Source: Synoicihabitans lomoniglobus (GTDB lineage: Bacteria > Verrucomicrobiota > Verrucomicrobiia > Opitutales > Opitutaceae). Taken from it: a DNA stretch of 64,000 nucleotides. Positions 31,553 to 40,486 of the stretch are shown one piece after another (within the stretch, counting starts at the first letter, position 1; each line of letters starts with the position of its first letter). Both the position numbers and the translations under genes were made by a program. The stretch lies in NCBI RefSeq assembly GCF_029023725.1, contig NZ_CP119075.1, positions 3,281,501 through 3,345,500 of the forward strand, in the 5' to 3' direction. The notes under the pieces are model-generated. The model did no database searches, was not told the DNA's origin, and was given only the letters and a program-made list of their open reading frames with translations.

Positions 31553-34000
31553 TCACACGCGACTGCGCCACTCCGGCGGCAGTAGCTCGCGGGCCAGCGC
31601 CGCCAACCGGGCATCGGTTATGGTTAAATTATGGATACGACCCAGCGCGAGCAACCGATACAGGGCGCGGGTCGACATGCTGCGCAGTCGCGTTTCGTTG
31701 ATCTGGGCAAAACACCGCTCGGCCTGAATCCGCGCTTCCGCCGCTTTGGCCTGCGTCAACACCAGTGCGAGGCTGAGCCGGCGATCCCACGGCAAGCCAC
31801 GGTCGCCCCCGGCGGCGAGTCGCGACTGCAACGTGCCCAGACACGTTCCAAATTCATTTTGGTTGCCCGTCGAGGCCGCCACTTCCGCCCGGGTTACCCA
31901 GGCTCCCAAATCGAACGTGGATTGCGTGAGGGTCTGCGCGATCGCAGCCGCGTAGTTCACCCGGTCCATTTCGATGAAATAACTCGCCATGCGGCTCAAC
32001 GCCAAGATGTCAGTCTGTTCGTCGACCACTTCAAAGAGCACGATCGACTGCCCTTCAAATCCGGCCACGGTCGGCATCTCATAAGCGACGGGCCGGAGCC
32101 ACGTGGGTTGGGACCAATTGCGCATGGCCCCGTAAAACGATCCCTCCAGTTGCGGCGTCCCCAGCAGCGTGTAGTGCTCCATGGATTGGTCCCACGAGGG
32201 CAGCGCAATGCGCGTGATGCGGCGGTTCTCCATCAGTAACCTTGCCTCCTGCGGACTCGACGCACTGAGGATGCGGACCATCGCCTCCGAACCGGCTTCG
32301 TTGTCGCGGGACAGTGTCGCGACCCCGCGTAAACTCCCATAGTAATGGAAGGGAATCGTCTCACTGGTGGGTGCCAGCATGACCGCATCCTCGACGCCCG
32401 CGCGCTTGGCGAGCCAGTGACTAAAATCACGCTGAATCAGCCCCGCCAGCTCGGGCGTCTCCAGCACAAACTTTCCCCGTTTCGGCAGGCCCGCCAGTAA
32501 CCCCGGCAACAGCACCATCACCAGCGCCGCGCCTGCCCCCCATTGCACGCCCCGGCTCAGCCGCACGGCGGAAAGCCCGGCCGCCCCGGCAACAACGAGC
32601 ACCAACAGAACCACATCAAAGTAGCTCCACCAACTCAGTTGCCCGCAGCCAAAACCGAGCGCCACCAACACCGGTCCCAGCGCCACCGTCAGGCCGAGAC
32701 GCTGCTCTCGTCGGCCGATGCGACGCGCCAACATCCACCCCACCGGCCCAATCAAAACCACCGGCAACAGCGTGGCCCAAGCGAGTGCACCGGCCGTCCC
32801 GCTTCCGAGCCATGCAAACAAACTGACCGCTTCCGGAGCTTCGGCTATTTTGCCCAACCGGGAGGACGCAAAATCCGTGGTTAAAAATCCTGCGTTACCC
32901 GTGACTTTCATTCCCAGCGGCAAGGCAAACCCGGCCACGCCCCCGACCGCCGCGAGCGCAACGGTGCGGCGATCCCATTTCACCGCCATGTTTTCCAACC
33001 GCGGCAGTAGCACCGCCAAAACCAACCCCATTCCCAACCAACTCACCGCGTAAAGCGGATGCATCCGCCGCAATTCCCATTCACCGAAATGCGCCGGAAA
33101 ACTCTCCGCCGCAAAACCCAACATCGCCGTAGCCGTTCCCACCATCGCCCACCACATCCAGGGTGCCGACGACAACGTCGCGCTTCCCCGACTTCCCGGC
33201 TCCACCGGGGTTTCGCGTCGCATCAGGTAGGTGCCCGCGACAGCGCCGAGCCCGATCCCCACCAACAGCGGCCATTGCTTCGTCACATCGAGCCAAAGCC
33301 CCGCGCCCCCGCAGATTCCGCTCACGCCGAACCACCTCCGAAGCTTCGAATTAGGCCTATTCGTCCGCGACGCGTCGGCCAAACCCGCCACGATTGCCAG
33401 CACACTTCCCAACGCACAGCCCAACCCCAACGTGGCATCATCCGGCAGGCCGGCCGCGAAGCGGGTCGACAACGGAAACAGCGCCGCGAGGCCCCACGCC
33501 GCGATCACCGCGGGCATCGGTCCAAAAACCCGCCTGACCAGCGCGGCCACCACCAGCAAAAGCAAAACCTGCAGCAAGGGATCCGCATACAGAGCGGCGT
33601 GTTCCACCGCGACGCCCACGGGTTGGCCCGTCACCCCATGGTCCACCATGGCCACCGTGCCCAGCCACCAGCGATAAGGTGACGCGGCAATGATCTCATG
33701 TCCCTGCGGCGCATTCGCGTAATCGATGCGCCGCATCTGTATCTGACCATCATGCAACATTTTCTGTGTTTGCATGATCCACTCCGCCGATCCGTAGAAC
33801 GGTGCCGGGATCACCAGACGGCGCATTTCCTGCGCATAACCCGTGGCTGACTCCGTCGAAGTTTTAAGTTCCACCGGCACCGCATCCGCGACCATCTGGG
33901 CTCGTTTGACGCGCGCCGTCTGTGTCCAAACGACGAATACCACCGCGCCCAAAACGGCCACGATCCACAACAAACCGGCGAACGAACGGGGGCGACTCAT
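31553..34000 (-). CDS. STT3-like (GT-C) polytopic membrane protein, copy 1
   Basis: 815 residues. A first TM helix, then a large extracytoplasmic loop with RRIDYANAPQGHE and SPYRWWLGTVA. About ten further helices follow and then a soluble C-terminal domain of roughly 300 residues. The layout (first loop with an acidic residue, 'NAPxG', later GLPDDATLG) resembles oligosaccharyltransferase STT3/PglB proteins. The DHH-like motif is degenerate, and I cannot show a WWDYG-type acceptor motif, so activity is uncertain. Its neighbour at 34088 is a clear paralogue. Start chosen at the ATG at 34000 (MSRPRSFAGLLW). Confidence 0.6.
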   Translation of the reverse strand: MSRPRSFAGLLWIVAVLGAVVFVVWTQTARVKRAQMVADAVPVELKTSTESATGYAQEMRRLVIPAPFYGSAEWIMQTQKMLHDGQIQMRRIDYANAPQGHEIIAASPYRWWLGTVAMVDHGVTGQPVGVAVEHAALYADPLLQVLLLLVVAALVRRVFGPMPAVIAAWGLAALFPLSTRFAAGLPDDATLGLGCALGSVLAIVAGLADASRTNRPNSKLRRWFGVSGICGGAGLWLDVTKQWPLLVGIGLGAVAGTYLMRRETPVEPGSRGSATLSSAPWMWWAMVGTATAMLGFAAESFPAHFGEWELRRMHPLYAVSWLGMGLVLAVLLPRLENMAVKWDRRTVALAAVGGVAGFALPLGMKVTGNAGFLTTDFASSRLGKIAEAPEAVSLFAWLGSGTAGALAWATLLPVVLIGPVGWMLARRIGRREQRLGLTVALGPVLVALGFGCGQLSWWSYFDVVLLVLVVAGAAGLSAVRLSRGVQWGAGAALVMVLLPGLLAGLPKRGKFVLETPELAGLIQRDFSHWLAKRAGVEDAVMLAPTSETIPFHYYGSLRGVATLSRDNEAGSEAMVRILSASSPQEARLLMENRRITRIALPSWDQSMEHYTLLGTPQLEGSFYGAMRNWSQPTWLRPVAYEMPTVAGFEGQSIVLFEVVDEQTDILALSRMASYFIEMDRVNYAAAIAQTLTQSTFDLGAWVTRAEVAASTGNQNEFGTCLGTLQSRLAAGGDRGLPWDRRLSLALVLTQAKAAEARIQAERCFAQINETRLRSMSTRALYRLLALGRIHNLTITDARLAALARELLPPEWRSRV

Positions 34001-34087
34001 GAGGGGTTCAACAGCGGACAAAACAGGTGGGCGCGACTGCTCGACGAACTAAGCAATTCGCGTTTAAAGAGACCACGGGAAAAGTGC

Positions 34088-36514
34088 TCATTCGGCATCA
34101 CGCAAAGCCACCGGTAGCAGTTCAACCGCCAAGCCTCGCAAGGCGTCGTCTTCCATGGTCAACCCCAGCGCGTCGTTGAGGGCCAGATAGTAAAAAAGTC
34201 CATGGTTCGATAGCGCGCGCAGCCGCTTCTCATTCACCCGATCCAAGCACCAACGCGCTTGTTTCTCGGCCAGATCCATCCGGTTTCCCCGCGCGAGCAA
34301 TACCGCCAGGCTCACGCGCCGATCCCACGACAGACTGCGATCCGCCCCGCCTTGCAAACGGTCCACCACGCGCTGAAAAATCTCCGCAAACGCCTCCGCT
34401 TTACCGAGCGCCGCCTCCAGCTCAGCCAACGCCACCAAGGCACTGAAATCCGCCGGATACTTCAGGAGCAACTGGCGCGAAAGGTCAGCGTTCTCCAACT
34501 GTCCCATCTCGATAAAATATGCAGTCAAGCGACTGGCTGCCGCCGGTTCCGTCTGCTCATCGACCAGTTCCAACACCCGCACGTGATAACCCTCCAATCC
34601 CGGGATTTTGGGTGCAACATAAGCCACCGGCTTCAGCCAGGTGGGCAGGATCCATCGATCCAACGTGGGATAAAACATGTCTCCCACCTGCACCGACGCG
34701 TCGGCCAAATATTGGCTGAAAAACGGATCCCACGATGGCAACACCAAGTGAGTCACGCCGCGACTTTCCAACAAGGCCAAACTCTCGTGACGGGAAGTCG
34801 AGATCACGATTCGGATCGCCGCGAGCAAGCCTTCCGTATTCTCCCATGAATTCGAAGCCACGCCCTGCAATCCGCCATAGTAGGAGAGCGCTGTCGTGAG
34901 CACCGGTGGAGCCAGCACGATCGCTTTGCCATCCGTTTGGGTGGCCATCCAGTGCGCGAGATCTCGCTCCAACACGCTCTCCGCTTCGGTCAAATTGAGC
35001 GTCACTTCGTCCGCCGCCGGGACCGTCGTTGCCGTCTGCACCGCGCCAACCAACAACACAATGCCTCCGGCCGTCGCCGCGATTCCCCGCCGGGCCCGCG
35101 GTAGTCGCTTTTCACTCACCATGGCCCAGAGCACAGCCATGCCGAACAACGAAACTCCATCGACCAACATCCACCACCGCAGCTGCGGCCACGCCAAGCC
35201 GACCAACGGCACCAGCACCCCCGCGAGCAACGCCAGCTGCGAAACGTGTTCGATCGAGCCCCGCCGTCGCCCCACGATCCAGCCGACCGGAATCCACACC
35301 ACCAGCGGCACCAGGGTCGCCATGGTCGCGAACGTCATTCCCTCGGCCTGTAACCACGCGCCCAAACTCGGGGCAAACACCCCCGTGGGCTCTTTGGTCA
35401 GCCGAAAGGCCAGTGACTCGGTCGCCAAAAATCCGGGATTTTCCGCCAGCCACATGGTCACCGGAACCGCCAAACTGGCACTCAGTCCCAACGCACTCAG
35501 TCCGACGCCGCCAAACCCCTGCGGTCGTTCACCGCGCTGAATCCACCTCGTCAATCGTGCCAGCACTTCGCCGGCCCCGATCCAGCTCAAGCCATAGAGC
35601 GGATGCACCGCGCGCAGCTCCCACGTGTCGAGCTGATCCGGGAAATACTCCACCATACTCCCGAGCAAAACCATCGCCCCCCCACCCAGCGCCCACCCGC
35701 GCCACGGCAGCAGAACCGGTCGCGCCGCGTATGCTCCACGCCGACTCCATGCCACCAGTAACGCTCCCAGCCCGATACCAAGACACACCGGCACTTGGTC
35801 CGCCGGCCGTATCCACAGCGCGATCCCTCCCCCTACTCCCGCCACCGCGAACCAGCGCATCGCCGCTGTCGGGCTTCGCGAATCCGCCCGCGCCACCCCG
35901 GCCCCGAGAGCGCAGACACTCAGCAGCGCAAAAATGGCAAACAACCCATGATCGTCCGGCACGCCGGGAGGATACGCCGCCGCCAGCGGAAACATCGTCG
36001 CTCCGCCCAGCGCCATCCATACCGCCGCACCCCCGCCCCATACCCGCGCCACCAACCCCACCGCCATCACCAGAAAAATGCCCCCCAACCAGGGATCGGC
36101 GATCAACGCCGCCCGCTCCACCGCCAGACCCTCCGGCATTCCCGAGAGGCTGTGCTCACCGTGAGCCACGATTTCCAACCACCATCGATACGGGGCGGCG
36201 ACATGCGTCTCCCGACCAAACGGGGCATTCTCATCGGGCACGGCGCGCAGCCGCCAGCGTCCGTCGGCCATCGCTCGCTGCGTTTGCGCGATCCACTCGA
36301 AACTTCGGCCCGAAACATCCGACACCACCCGGTCCCGCACCGCCCCCCGATAACCGGTCGGCGAAGTGCCATCAATCACCGCTTCACCTCGCGTCTGCGC
36401 CGCCACCGCATCGAGCCGGTCCACCCGTCGATCGGCGGCCCAGAACCCAAAAATCAACGCTGCGACCAAGGCAGGAATCCAGACAAAATCAGATGGGGAA
36501 CGCGGGGTAATCAT
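34088..36514 (-). CDS. STT3-like (GT-C) polytopic membrane protein, copy 2
   Basis: 808 residues, paralogous to the protein at 31553 over its whole length. It has an N-terminal helix, the loop with RAVPDENAPFGRETHVAAPYRWWLEIV, then GVPDDHGLFAIFALL (closer to the STT3 DHH motif than copy 1), many helices, and a C-terminal soluble part (PSWDPFFSQYL, LVDEQTEPAAASRLTAYFIE). A glycosyltransferase of the lipid-linked-sugar-dependent GT-C type is the best guess; the acceptor could be the surface proteins encoded next to it. It is divergent from the VCBS/ASPIC gene at 36653 across about 140 bases. Confidence 0.6.
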   Translation of the reverse strand: MITPRSPSDFVWIPALVAALIFGFWAADRRVDRLDAVAAQTRGEAVIDGTSPTGYRGAVRDRVVSDVSGRSFEWIAQTQRAMADGRWRLRAVPDENAPFGRETHVAAPYRWWLEIVAHGEHSLSGMPEGLAVERAALIADPWLGGIFLVMAVGLVARVWGGGAAVWMALGGATMFPLAAAYPPGVPDDHGLFAIFALLSVCALGAGVARADSRSPTAAMRWFAVAGVGGGIALWIRPADQVPVCLGIGLGALLVAWSRRGAYAARPVLLPWRGWALGGGAMVLLGSMVEYFPDQLDTWELRAVHPLYGLSWIGAGEVLARLTRWIQRGERPQGFGGVGLSALGLSASLAVPVTMWLAENPGFLATESLAFRLTKEPTGVFAPSLGAWLQAEGMTFATMATLVPLVVWIPVGWIVGRRRGSIEHVSQLALLAGVLVPLVGLAWPQLRWWMLVDGVSLFGMAVLWAMVSEKRLPRARRGIAATAGGIVLLVGAVQTATTVPAADEVTLNLTEAESVLERDLAHWMATQTDGKAIVLAPPVLTTALSYYGGLQGVASNSWENTEGLLAAIRIVISTSRHESLALLESRGVTHLVLPSWDPFFSQYLADASVQVGDMFYPTLDRWILPTWLKPVAYVAPKIPGLEGYHVRVLELVDEQTEPAAASRLTAYFIEMGQLENADLSRQLLLKYPADFSALVALAELEAALGKAEAFAEIFQRVVDRLQGGADRSLSWDRRVSLAVLLARGNRMDLAEKQARWCLDRVNEKRLRALSNHGLFYYLALNDALGLTMEDDALRGLAVELLPVALRDAE

Positions 36515-36652
36515 GCGGGGCCGGAGTGGCTGTCGTCAGACGCCAACACCGCTGAAATCACACCCGCAAAATGCCTCCATGCAAAGCCTCGAAATCACGA
36601 ACATCGGGTTCCCTTGACTCAGCCCGAATCGACCTTCGACTGAAGCGCATCC

Positions 36653-39600
36653 ATGCTGGTGCCCGCCCGTTCCCCCAACCTCGTCCACACCGTGCCCCCC
36701 ACCCCGCGTTTCCCTGCTTTTGTGCGGCTGATCTGGCTCTCAATTGCCGTGGCCAATCTCGCCGTGCACGCGGCGGATAACGTGACGTATCACCCTCTGT
36801 CACCACGTTCTCAACCGGGGGGCGAAACGTTGTTCACGACGTTGTCGCCCGACGCCACCGGCGTTCACACGACCAACGACTACACCGACCCGCGCATGTG
36901 GGGCGATCGCTACCACGAATTCGAAATTGGAGCCATTGGCACGGGGGTGACCATTGGCGACTACGATGGCGATGGTCGGCCCGATATTTTTGTCGTAAGT
37001 AAAACCGAAAGCAGTCGCCTGTTTCGCAATTTGGGTAACTTCAAATTTGAGGATGTAACCAATGCCGCGGGCGTGGCCGGCACCGGCGCCGACGCGATCG
37101 TCTGGAAGCAGGGTGCCAGCTTCGCCGACATCAACAACGACGGCTGGCTCGACTTGTATGTCTGCCGGTTGGGCGCGCCCAATCTTCTCTACGTCAACCA
37201 AGGCAACGGCACCTTTCGCGAGGCCGCCGCCGCCCACGGTTTGGCCATCGTCGACGGCTCCTCCATGGCGGCGTTTGCCGACTACGATCGCGACGGCTGG
37301 TTGGACCTGTATCTGCATACCAATCTGCTCGACAATCAGACGCATCCCGCCGGTCAACCCGACTACCTGCTGCATAACAACGGCGACGGGTCCTTCACGG
37401 ATGTATCCGTCGCCGCCGGTATCAGCCGAGCCGATACTCAAGCCAACTCCGCCACGTGGTGGGATTTCGACGAGGACGGCTGGCCCGACCTCTACGTCGC
37501 CAACGACTTTGCGGTGCCCGATTTCTTCTATCGCAACAACGGCGACGGCACCTTCACCAACATCATCGATACCGCCGTGCCGCACCTGCCCTACTCTTCC
37601 ATGGGCGGTGACATCGGCGACATCGACGGCGACGGTCGGCTCGATTTCATCGTCGCCGACATGGCCGCGTCGACCCACTCCAAGGATCAACGCACCATGG
37701 CGGAGACCCGCAGCCGCACCGATGATCCTCCCGCCGGTGATCGCGCGCCGCCCAACTACCTGCACAATGCCGTCTACCTCAACACCGGCACGCCTCGCTT
37801 TTTCGAAGCTGCCTTTCTCACCGGCCTCGCCGCAACGGACTGGACGTGGGCCGTGCGTTTCGAGGACTTGGACAACGACGGCCGCGTCGACGTGTTCGTC
37901 ACCAACGGCATGCACCGCGAGATTCACAACACGGATCTGCTCCAGCGCATGATGACTTCCGAACGCGCCAACGAACGTGTGCGCATCGCCAAGTCCAGCC
38001 CCGTGCTCGAAGAGGCCAACCTTGCCTATCGCAATCGCGGTGACCTGCGATTTGAGCGGACCGAACAACCCTGGGGTCTCGATCAGCGGGGCGTGAGTTT
38101 CGGCGCCGCCTTCGGTGATCTCGACGGCGATGGCGATCTGGATCTGGTTTACACCAATTACCTCGCCGGCGCTTCCGTGCTGCGCAACGACAGCACGACC
38201 GGGCATCGCTTGCTGCTCAATCTGCGCGGACGGGACTCCAACCATTTCGGCGTCGGGGCGCGCGTGCGACTCACGACGGCTTCCGGCGTGCAGGTGCGTG
38301 AACTCGTGCTGGCCCGCGGCTCGATGTCCGCCAGCGAACCGGTCGTGCACTTCGGCCTCGGGACCGATGAACGCATCGAGAAACTGGAAGTGTTCTGGCC
38401 CAGCGGACGCCACCAGATTTTGCACGATGTCGCCGTGGACCAACGCCTCACCATTACCGAGCCCACCGGCTCCGCCACCGTCGATCCCACCGCTCCGCCC
38501 TCACCGCAATTCGTCGAAGTCGGCGCCGCGCATAATCTGCGGTGGACCGCGCGCGAACCCATCGTCGACGAGATTGCCCAACAACGTTTGTTGCCCACGC
38601 GGTTCAATCGACTCGGTCCCGGTCTCGCCGTGGCCGACCTCACCGGCGACGGGCGCGACGACGTTTTCATCGGCGGCACCTCGCTCGATCCCGCACGCAT
38701 TTTGATCGGCGCGGCCGACCAGCCTTTCATCGCCTTGGAGGGACTCGATACCGGCAAGGGCTTCGGTGTGAACGACGGTCCACTGCTCGTCTTCGATGCC
38801 AACGGCGACGGGCGCAACGATTTGCTCGTCACCAAAGGTGGCAGCAGCCAGCCCGCCGGCGCGCCGGAGTATCAGCCCGTGTTGTTGCACAACGTGGGTA
38901 GTGGCTTGAAACCGGCTCCGGCGGATACGTTGCCAAGTCTGCCCATCAGTGTGGGCGCCGTGGCGGCGGCCGACTTCGATCGCAATGGCCTGCTCGATCT
39001 CTTCGTCGGCGCCCGAGTGCTGCCCGGTTACTATCCGGCCACGCCGCGGAGTGCGTTACTGCAAAATCACCACGGTCGATTCATTGATGTGACCGATCAA
39101 GTTGCGCCGGCGCTGCGCGAAGTGGGACTCGTCACGTCTGCCTTGTGGAGCGACGTCGACGCCGACGGCTGGAGCGACTTGCTCGTCACCGTGGAATGGG
39201 GGCACGTGAAGTATTTCCACAACGATGCCGGGCAAGGCTTCACCGACCGGACTGCTCCATCCGGTTTCGCGGCGGCCGGCACGGGCTGGTGGAATTCCAT
39301 CTCCACCGCCGACTTCAATGGCGACGGCCGCCTCGACTATCTGGTGGGTAATGCCGGACTGAATACGCGCTACCACGCCAGTCCCGACGAGCCGGCCGTG
39401 CTCTATTTCGGCGCGTTCGGCGGCGACGGCCCGGAGCTGGTGATCGAGGGTTACTACGAGAACGGAAAGCTATACCCCCGCCGGAGTCGGCGGGAACTCG
39501 GTGCCGCCATCCCGGAGATACGCCGCAAGTATCGCCGCAATGACTACTACGCCAACGCGACGCTCGATGTCATTGTGGGGGCCGAGGCGTTGCAGGACGC

Positions 39601-40282
39601 CGAAAAATTCGTCGCCACCGAGCTCCGCAGCGGCGTGTTGCTCAGCAATGCGGCGGGCACCTACACCTTTCACCCGTTGCCACGATTGGCCCAGATCGCC
39701 CCGGTGTTTGGTCAGGCCGTGGCGGACTTTAACGGCGACGGCCACACCGATGTTGCGGTCGTCACCAACAGCTTTGCGCCCGACCCGATCATGAGTCGCT
39801 TTGACGGCGGACTCGGCTGGATTTTGTCCGGCGATGGTGCGGGTAATTTCAGTCCGGCCGATCCGGCGACGAGCGGGTTCGTGGTGCCGCGCGACGCCAA
39901 GGCCCTGGCCCCGATCGATTTTAACGCCGACGGTTGGCCCGACCTGATTGCCACGCGCAACAACGATGCCTCGCTGGCATTCCGGAATCAGGGCGTGGAA
40001 GGTGGGAATGTCTTGCGCGTTCGGCTCGCCGGGGGTCCGGGCAATCCCGATGGCGTCGGGGCGGTGATACAACTCACTCTCGCCGACGGTTCGATTCAAA
40101 TGGCGGAGGTTTCCGCCGGGTCGGGCTACCGCAGTCAATCGACCGGCGGCGTTTACTTTGGGTATCCGTCCGACAATCCTGCGCGATCAATCGAGGTGCG
40201 CTGGCCGGACGGAACATCGAGCACGCATCAACCCACCGCAGGGCAAGCGAGCATGACTCTGCCGTTTCCGAGTCGGCCGTGA
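36653..40282 (+). CDS. VCBS repeat protein with two ASPIC/UnbV domains (CRTAC1-like)
   Basis: 1209 residues with a signal peptide (FVRLIWLSIAVANLAVHA). Calcium-loop VCBS repeats occur throughout: DYDGDGRPDIFVV, DINNDGWLDLY, DYDRDGWLDLYLH, DFDEDGWPDLYV, DIDGDGRLDFI, DLDGDGDLDLVY, DVDADGWSDLLV, DFNGDGHTDVAVV. A first ASPIC/UnbV domain lies at about residues 522-602 (HFGVGARVRLTTASGVQVRE) and a second at about 1121-1205 (GVGAVIQLTLADGSIQMAEV). So it looks like two propeller-plus-ASPIC units joined in one chain. It is exported, and a surface or extracellular role is likely. It is divergent from the STT3-like operon. Confidence 0.88.
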   Translation: MLVPARSPNLVHTVPPTPRFPAFVRLIWLSIAVANLAVHAADNVTYHPLSPRSQPGGETLFTTLSPDATGVHTTNDYTDPRMWGDRYHEFEIGAIGTGVTIGDYDGDGRPDIFVVSKTESSRLFRNLGNFKFEDVTNAAGVAGTGADAIVWKQGASFADINNDGWLDLYVCRLGAPNLLYVNQGNGTFREAAAAHGLAIVDGSSMAAFADYDRDGWLDLYLHTNLLDNQTHPAGQPDYLLHNNGDGSFTDVSVAAGISRADTQANSATWWDFDEDGWPDLYVANDFAVPDFFYRNNGDGTFTNIIDTAVPHLPYSSMGGDIGDIDGDGRLDFIVADMAASTHSKDQRTMAETRSRTDDPPAGDRAPPNYLHNAVYLNTGTPRFFEAAFLTGLAATDWTWAVRFEDLDNDGRVDVFVTNGMHREIHNTDLLQRMMTSERANERVRIAKSSPVLEEANLAYRNRGDLRFERTEQPWGLDQRGVSFGAAFGDLDGDGDLDLVYTNYLAGASVLRNDSTTGHRLLLNLRGRDSNHFGVGARVRLTTASGVQVRELVLARGSMSASEPVVHFGLGTDERIEKLEVFWPSGRHQILHDVAVDQRLTITEPTGSATVDPTAPPSPQFVEVGAAHNLRWTAREPIVDEIAQQRLLPTRFNRLGPGLAVADLTGDGRDDVFIGGTSLDPARILIGAADQPFIALEGLDTGKGFGVNDGPLLVFDANGDGRNDLLVTKGGSSQPAGAPEYQPVLLHNVGSGLKPAPADTLPSLPISVGAVAAADFDRNGLLDLFVGARVLPGYYPATPRSALLQNHHGRFIDVTDQVAPALREVGLVTSALWSDVDADGWSDLLVTVEWGHVKYFHNDAGQGFTDRTAPSGFAAAGTGWWNSISTADFNGDGRLDYLVGNAGLNTRYHASPDEPAVLYFGAFGGDGPELVIEGYYENGKLYPRRSRRELGAAIPEIRRKYRRNDYYANATLDVIVGAEALQDAEKFVATELRSGVLLSNAAGTYTFHPLPRLAQIAPVFGQAVADFNGDGHTDVAVVTNSFAPDPIMSRFDGGLGWILSGDGAGNFSPADPATSGFVVPRDAKALAPIDFNADGWPDLIATRNNDASLAFRNQGVEGGNVLRVRLAGGPGNPDGVGAVIQLTLADGSIQMAEVSAGSGYRSQSTGGVYFGYPSDNPARSIEVRWPDGTSSTHQPTAGQASMTLPFPSRP

Positions 40283-40336
40283 ACCGCAGCAATCGTCAGC
40301 GAACGCCCGACCCGAGAATACCCTGACTGGTAGGGG

Positions 40337-40350
40337 CGTCGCATGCGACG
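40337..40350. repeat. 14-bp perfect palindrome in a REP-like phrase
   Basis: CGTCGCATGCGACG, preceded by GTAGGGG at 40330-40336, directly downstream of the VCBS/ASPIC gene. It resembles the single-hairpin REP elements that recur between genes. Confidence 0.5.
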
Positions 40351-40420
40351 ACCGCGCTTCATCCTGAACCTCCCGATCTCATGCCGTGAATCGCGTCATT
40401 GGTAAGCGCACTTTTACCTC

Positions 40421-40455
40421 GAAAAAAAAAGCCCGGCGGAGTGATCCGCCGGGCT
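40421..40455 (-). terminator. Rho-independent terminator of the large TonB-dependent receptor
   Basis: On the minus strand, AGCCCGGCGGA and TCCGCCGGGCT form an 11-base perfect stem around a four-base loop, and a run of nine T follows. It starts about 30 bases after the receptor stop codon. Confidence 0.9.
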
Positions 40456-40486
40456 GAGGAAGTTGATCTAAAACCTTGGGGCGGGA

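Noticed and set aside
36800-38443. A 547-codon frame opposite the VCBS/ASPIC gene
   Set aside because: The repeated VGDGD-like pattern on the opposite strand comes from the calcium-loop codons of the real gene; it has no export signal or domain of its own.
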